DNA from: JASTVH01 sp042862465
Lineage (GTDB): Bacteria; Pseudomonadota; Gammaproteobacteria; Pseudomonadales; Oleiphilaceae
Direction: 5' to 3'
NCBI GenBank assembly: GCA_042862465.1
Contig: JASTVH010000004.1
Coordinates: 248,001 to 312,000 of the forward strand
Length of the DNA stretch: 64,000 nt
Under the pieces are notes generated by a model. That model was not told where the DNA came from, searched no databases, and saw nothing but the letters and a program-made list of their open reading frames with translations. Of this stretch, positions 61,777 through 64,000 are shown piece by piece. Position 1 is the stretch's first letter; the number at the start of each line of letters is the position of its first letter. The position numbers were made by a program, and so were the translations under genes.

Positions 61777-62386
61777 AATCGGCCAGTATCTTTACCAGTC
61801 GCTCTTCATCCCGGTCTTCCAGGGCGTCGAGGGATTCTCGCATGTGGTTGAGGTTATCCTCCAGTACCCGGTTGCCCTGTTGCAGGGCTACAAACGCGCA
61901 GCGCTTGGCGGACGGCCACAGATCCTCGATGGCCGTGGTGATGAAGTAGTTGTCCGCATAGGCCAATGAGGCCTGGGTATACTCGATGCCCAGATCCAGG
62001 AAAGCCATCAGGTTACCCTGTTCGTAATGCGCCTGCATGCGCTGGTACAGGGACTCCAGTCGCTCCATGTCCTGTGGCTGCCACTGGTTGAGCAATTTCT
62101 TGCCGGTATGGGTCAGGTAGAGCGTCAGCACCTCATAGAGGCTGCGGACGAAATGCGCGTCCAGTTCCGTCACGAAAGCGCCGCGCCGGGGCACGTTGCG
62201 GACCATGTGGCGCTTTTCCAGAAGCAGCAGGGCTTCACGCACTGAGCCATGGCTGACGCCGAGTTCCTTGGCCATGTTGCTTTCGTAGATGCGCTGACCG
62301 GACTTGAGTCGGCCAAAGGCGATCAGGTTTTCCAGGTGTTCGGCGACCTGTTCGGTCAGGGTCTGACGAGGTTTGAACGGCTGCAT
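61706..62386 (-). CDS. GntR/FadR-family transcriptional regulator
   Basis: A 226-residue regulator. The winged helix (LTEQVAEHLENLIAFGRLKS, ELGVSHGSVREALLLLEKRH) is followed by an FCD-like all-helical ligand domain (RSLYEVLTLYLTHTGKKLLN, LAYADNYFITTAIEDLWPSA). The effector is unknown. It lies 139 bases after clsA. Confidence 0.9.
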   Translation of the reverse strand: MQPFKPRQTLTEQVAEHLENLIAFGRLKSGQRIYESNMAKELGVSHGSVREALLLLEKRHMVRNVPRRGAFVTELDAHFVRSLYEVLTLYLTHTGKKLLNQWQPQDMERLESLYQRMQAHYEQGNLMAFLDLGIEYTQASLAYADNYFITTAIEDLWPSAKRCAFVALQQGNRVLEDNLNHMRESLDALEDRDEERLVKILADYAEQQCEQVLECLPKVPQQKDGS

Positions 62387-62525
62387 GCGGCTACGGCGAT
62401 CTTTGTTGTTATGTCTGGAGCTTCATGGAACGTGGGCGCGGGTGCATGCCCTTTTTCAACAATAAAGCATGATACGGCCCCGATTGCCATCCCTTTGTGT
62501 TGCCTTCCGGTAACGCAGCGGGTCA

Positions 62526-63965
62526 CTAGAGTAGAGGGGCCAGCAGGCGGGCCGTGCGTGAGGCGATCCGGAACAGCGGGTTGCGGCTGCGGTAATCCTG
62601 CACACCCAGGCGGTCGCATTTGGCCATATCGTCGATGAGCATGGTCTCGACGTCCGACACGAAAGCATCGTCCGCGACCACGGCCATTACCTCAAAGTTG
62701 AGGCGCATCGAGCGGTTGTCCAGGTTGGCGGTCCCGATGGCTGCGTAGCGATCATCCACCAGCAGCGCTTTCTGGTGCATGAATCCGGGGCGGTAATGGT
62801 AAAGGGAGATACCTGCGCGCTCGGCCTGGGCCAGGTAGGAGAAGGCCGCCAGTCGCACTACCTTGTGATCCGGATTTTTGGGGATCACGACACGCACGTC
62901 CACGCCGCGCAGGCTGGCCAGCTGCAGGGCATTCATGATCTGCAGGTCCGGCACGAAGTAGGGGGTGGCGATCCAGATCCGCTCGCGGGCGTTGTTGATG
63001 GCATTGAGAAAAAACAGGGTGCAGGTCTCGAAATCATCCGCCGGGCCGGTGGGCAGTATCAGCACTGATTGATCGGCCCGTGTCGAAGCGGTCGGCTGCC
63101 AGTGCAGTTCTGGCACCTCGTTGGTGGCCCAGTACCAGTCCTCGACGAAGGCCAGTTGCATGGCCATCACCGCGTTGCCTTCGATGCGACAGTGGGTGTC
63201 ACGCCACGGGCCAAAGCTGTTGGGGTTGCCGATGTACTCGTCGCCCAGGTTGATGCCGCCGAGGAAACCGACCCTGCCGTCGCAGATCAGCAGTTTGCGG
63301 TGGTTGCGGAAGTTGATCTCGAAGCGTCGGCGACGGCCGTTTGCGCTGCCAAAGGGCACCACCTCGGCACCGGCCCGGGTCAGTTCACGGATATAGCGAC
63401 GGGACAGTCCTACGCTGCCGATTTCATCGTAGACAAAATAGACGCGTACGCCTTCGCTCAGCTTGGCCTTCAGCGCACTCTTGATCTGTTGGCCGAAGCG
63501 GTCGGAGCGGACCAGGTAGAAATCCAGCAGGATATAGTCCCGGGCGCTTTCCAGGGCTTCAAACAGGGCGTTGAAAATGGCATCGCCCTTGATCAGCAGC
63601 TGACAGTGGTTGCCGGTGACAAAGGGTAGGCGAACCAGTTCGGTCAGTACCCGGAGTTCCGGGCAGTGGGGTGGGGGCGGACCCAAAGCAGGTCCTTCAC
63701 GTCGGTGGAGGCGCTCCACCAATTGGTTGACCTCCTCATCACCGGCGCGCCGTGCGCGCATGTAACCCATGAGGCGGTTGCGGCCGAACAGAGCATAGAC
63801 GATCAGCGGTACAAACGGCATCAGCGCCAGGGAGACAATCCAGGCAATGGCGCCCTGGGCCGTGCGGTAGCTCATGAGAATGCGAACGATAAAGACCGCC
63901 GCCAGCAGGTAATTGACTGCCAGTGCCAGAGAAAGCAGGCCGGGAAATTCGATCGTTCCTATCAT
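62526..63965 (-). CDS. clsA: Cardiolipin synthase
   Basis: A 479-residue membrane enzyme that joins two phosphatidylglycerols. Two N-terminal helices (about 8-30 and 38-58) precede two phospholipase D motifs: HRKLLICDGRVGFLGG and HQKALLVDDRYAAIGTANLD. The length and layout match E. coli ClsA (486). ATG 63965 begins MIGTIEFPGLLSLALAVNYL. The remaining 35 bases to the window edge show nothing further. Confidence 0.95.
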   Translation of the reverse strand: MIGTIEFPGLLSLALAVNYLLAAVFIVRILMSYRTAQGAIAWIVSLALMPFVPLIVYALFGRNRLMGYMRARRAGDEEVNQLVERLHRREGPALGPPPPHCPELRVLTELVRLPFVTGNHCQLLIKGDAIFNALFEALESARDYILLDFYLVRSDRFGQQIKSALKAKLSEGVRVYFVYDEIGSVGLSRRYIRELTRAGAEVVPFGSANGRRRRFEINFRNHRKLLICDGRVGFLGGINLGDEYIGNPNSFGPWRDTHCRIEGNAVMAMQLAFVEDWYWATNEVPELHWQPTASTRADQSVLILPTGPADDFETCTLFFLNAINNARERIWIATPYFVPDLQIMNALQLASLRGVDVRVVIPKNPDHKVVRLAAFSYLAQAERAGISLYHYRPGFMHQKALLVDDRYAAIGTANLDNRSMRLNFEVMAVVADDAFVSDVETMLIDDMAKCDRLGVQDYRSRNPLFRIASRTARLLAPLL

Positions 63966-64000
63966 GAGGCTCCTGTTTGCTCGATCGCGTCTGACAGCAT

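Overview
The window is 64 kb of a GC-rich gammaproteobacterial chromosome. The gene content and order (tex, gshA, rsd/algQ with dsbB, ppx and trxA divergent, rho-ubiD, hemC-hemD-hemX-hemY beside algR-algZ-argH, and cyaA-lptM-lysA-dapF-DUF484-xerC-yjdF) resemble Pseudomonas and its relatives. DUF6160/FilA-like proteins, a rhombosortase, DUF2789 and an AlkK-like acyl-CoA ligase suggest a marine or oil-associated relative of the Marinobacter/Alcanivorax kind. The genus is not determined here.

Layout. 1-8.2 kb: 3' end of tex, gshA, an RMF-like gene, a FliL-like secreted protein, dsbB, rsd, and a periplasmic FKBP isomerase with two small genes. 8.2-17.3 kb: ABC-F gene yheS, ppx, trxA, a molybdenum-cofactor cluster (mobA; moaB-moeA-moaD-moaE) lying between trxA and rho, then rho. 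17.5-24.3 kb: ubiD with an overlapping ferredoxin-reductase gene, then the haem operon hemC-hemD-hemX-hemY on the minus strand. 24.3-27.7 kb: an AT-richer accessory islet separating hemC from algR. It carries a broken AbiEii-type toxin gene with a small partner, and a LysR-controlled operon of tautomerase, NTF2-like and GST genes, in which the GST has an in-frame stop. 27.7-31.7 kb: algR, algZ, argH and a solute-binding protein. 31.9-42.8 kb: rhombosortase, a PAS protein with degenerate GGDEF and EAL domains divergent from cyaA, and the lptM-lysA-dapF-DUF484-xerC-yjdF run. 42.9-48.3 kb: a split LigD (polymerase and phosphoesterase as separate genes) flanking three DUF6160-like secreted paralogues behind an AT-rich regulatory region. 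48.3-64 kb: an acyl-CoA ligase, a repeat-filled gap, periplasmic msrAB, a coiled-coil diguanylate cyclase, a BvgS/EvgS-like hybrid kinase, small unknown genes, a membrane/hydrolase/IF2B-like operon, a GntR regulator and cardiolipin synthase.

The most unusual non-coding features are two repeat families. The first is an intergenic family built on a 7-bp unit (GTCNNAC). It occurs at five gene ends: ten perfect tandem copies lie against the hemY stop codon, and a symmetric 108-bp element sits between rho and ubiD. The second is a pair of adjacent long inverted-repeat elements between the acyl-CoA ligase gene and msrAB. No CRISPR array, tRNA, rRNA or complete transposon was seen.
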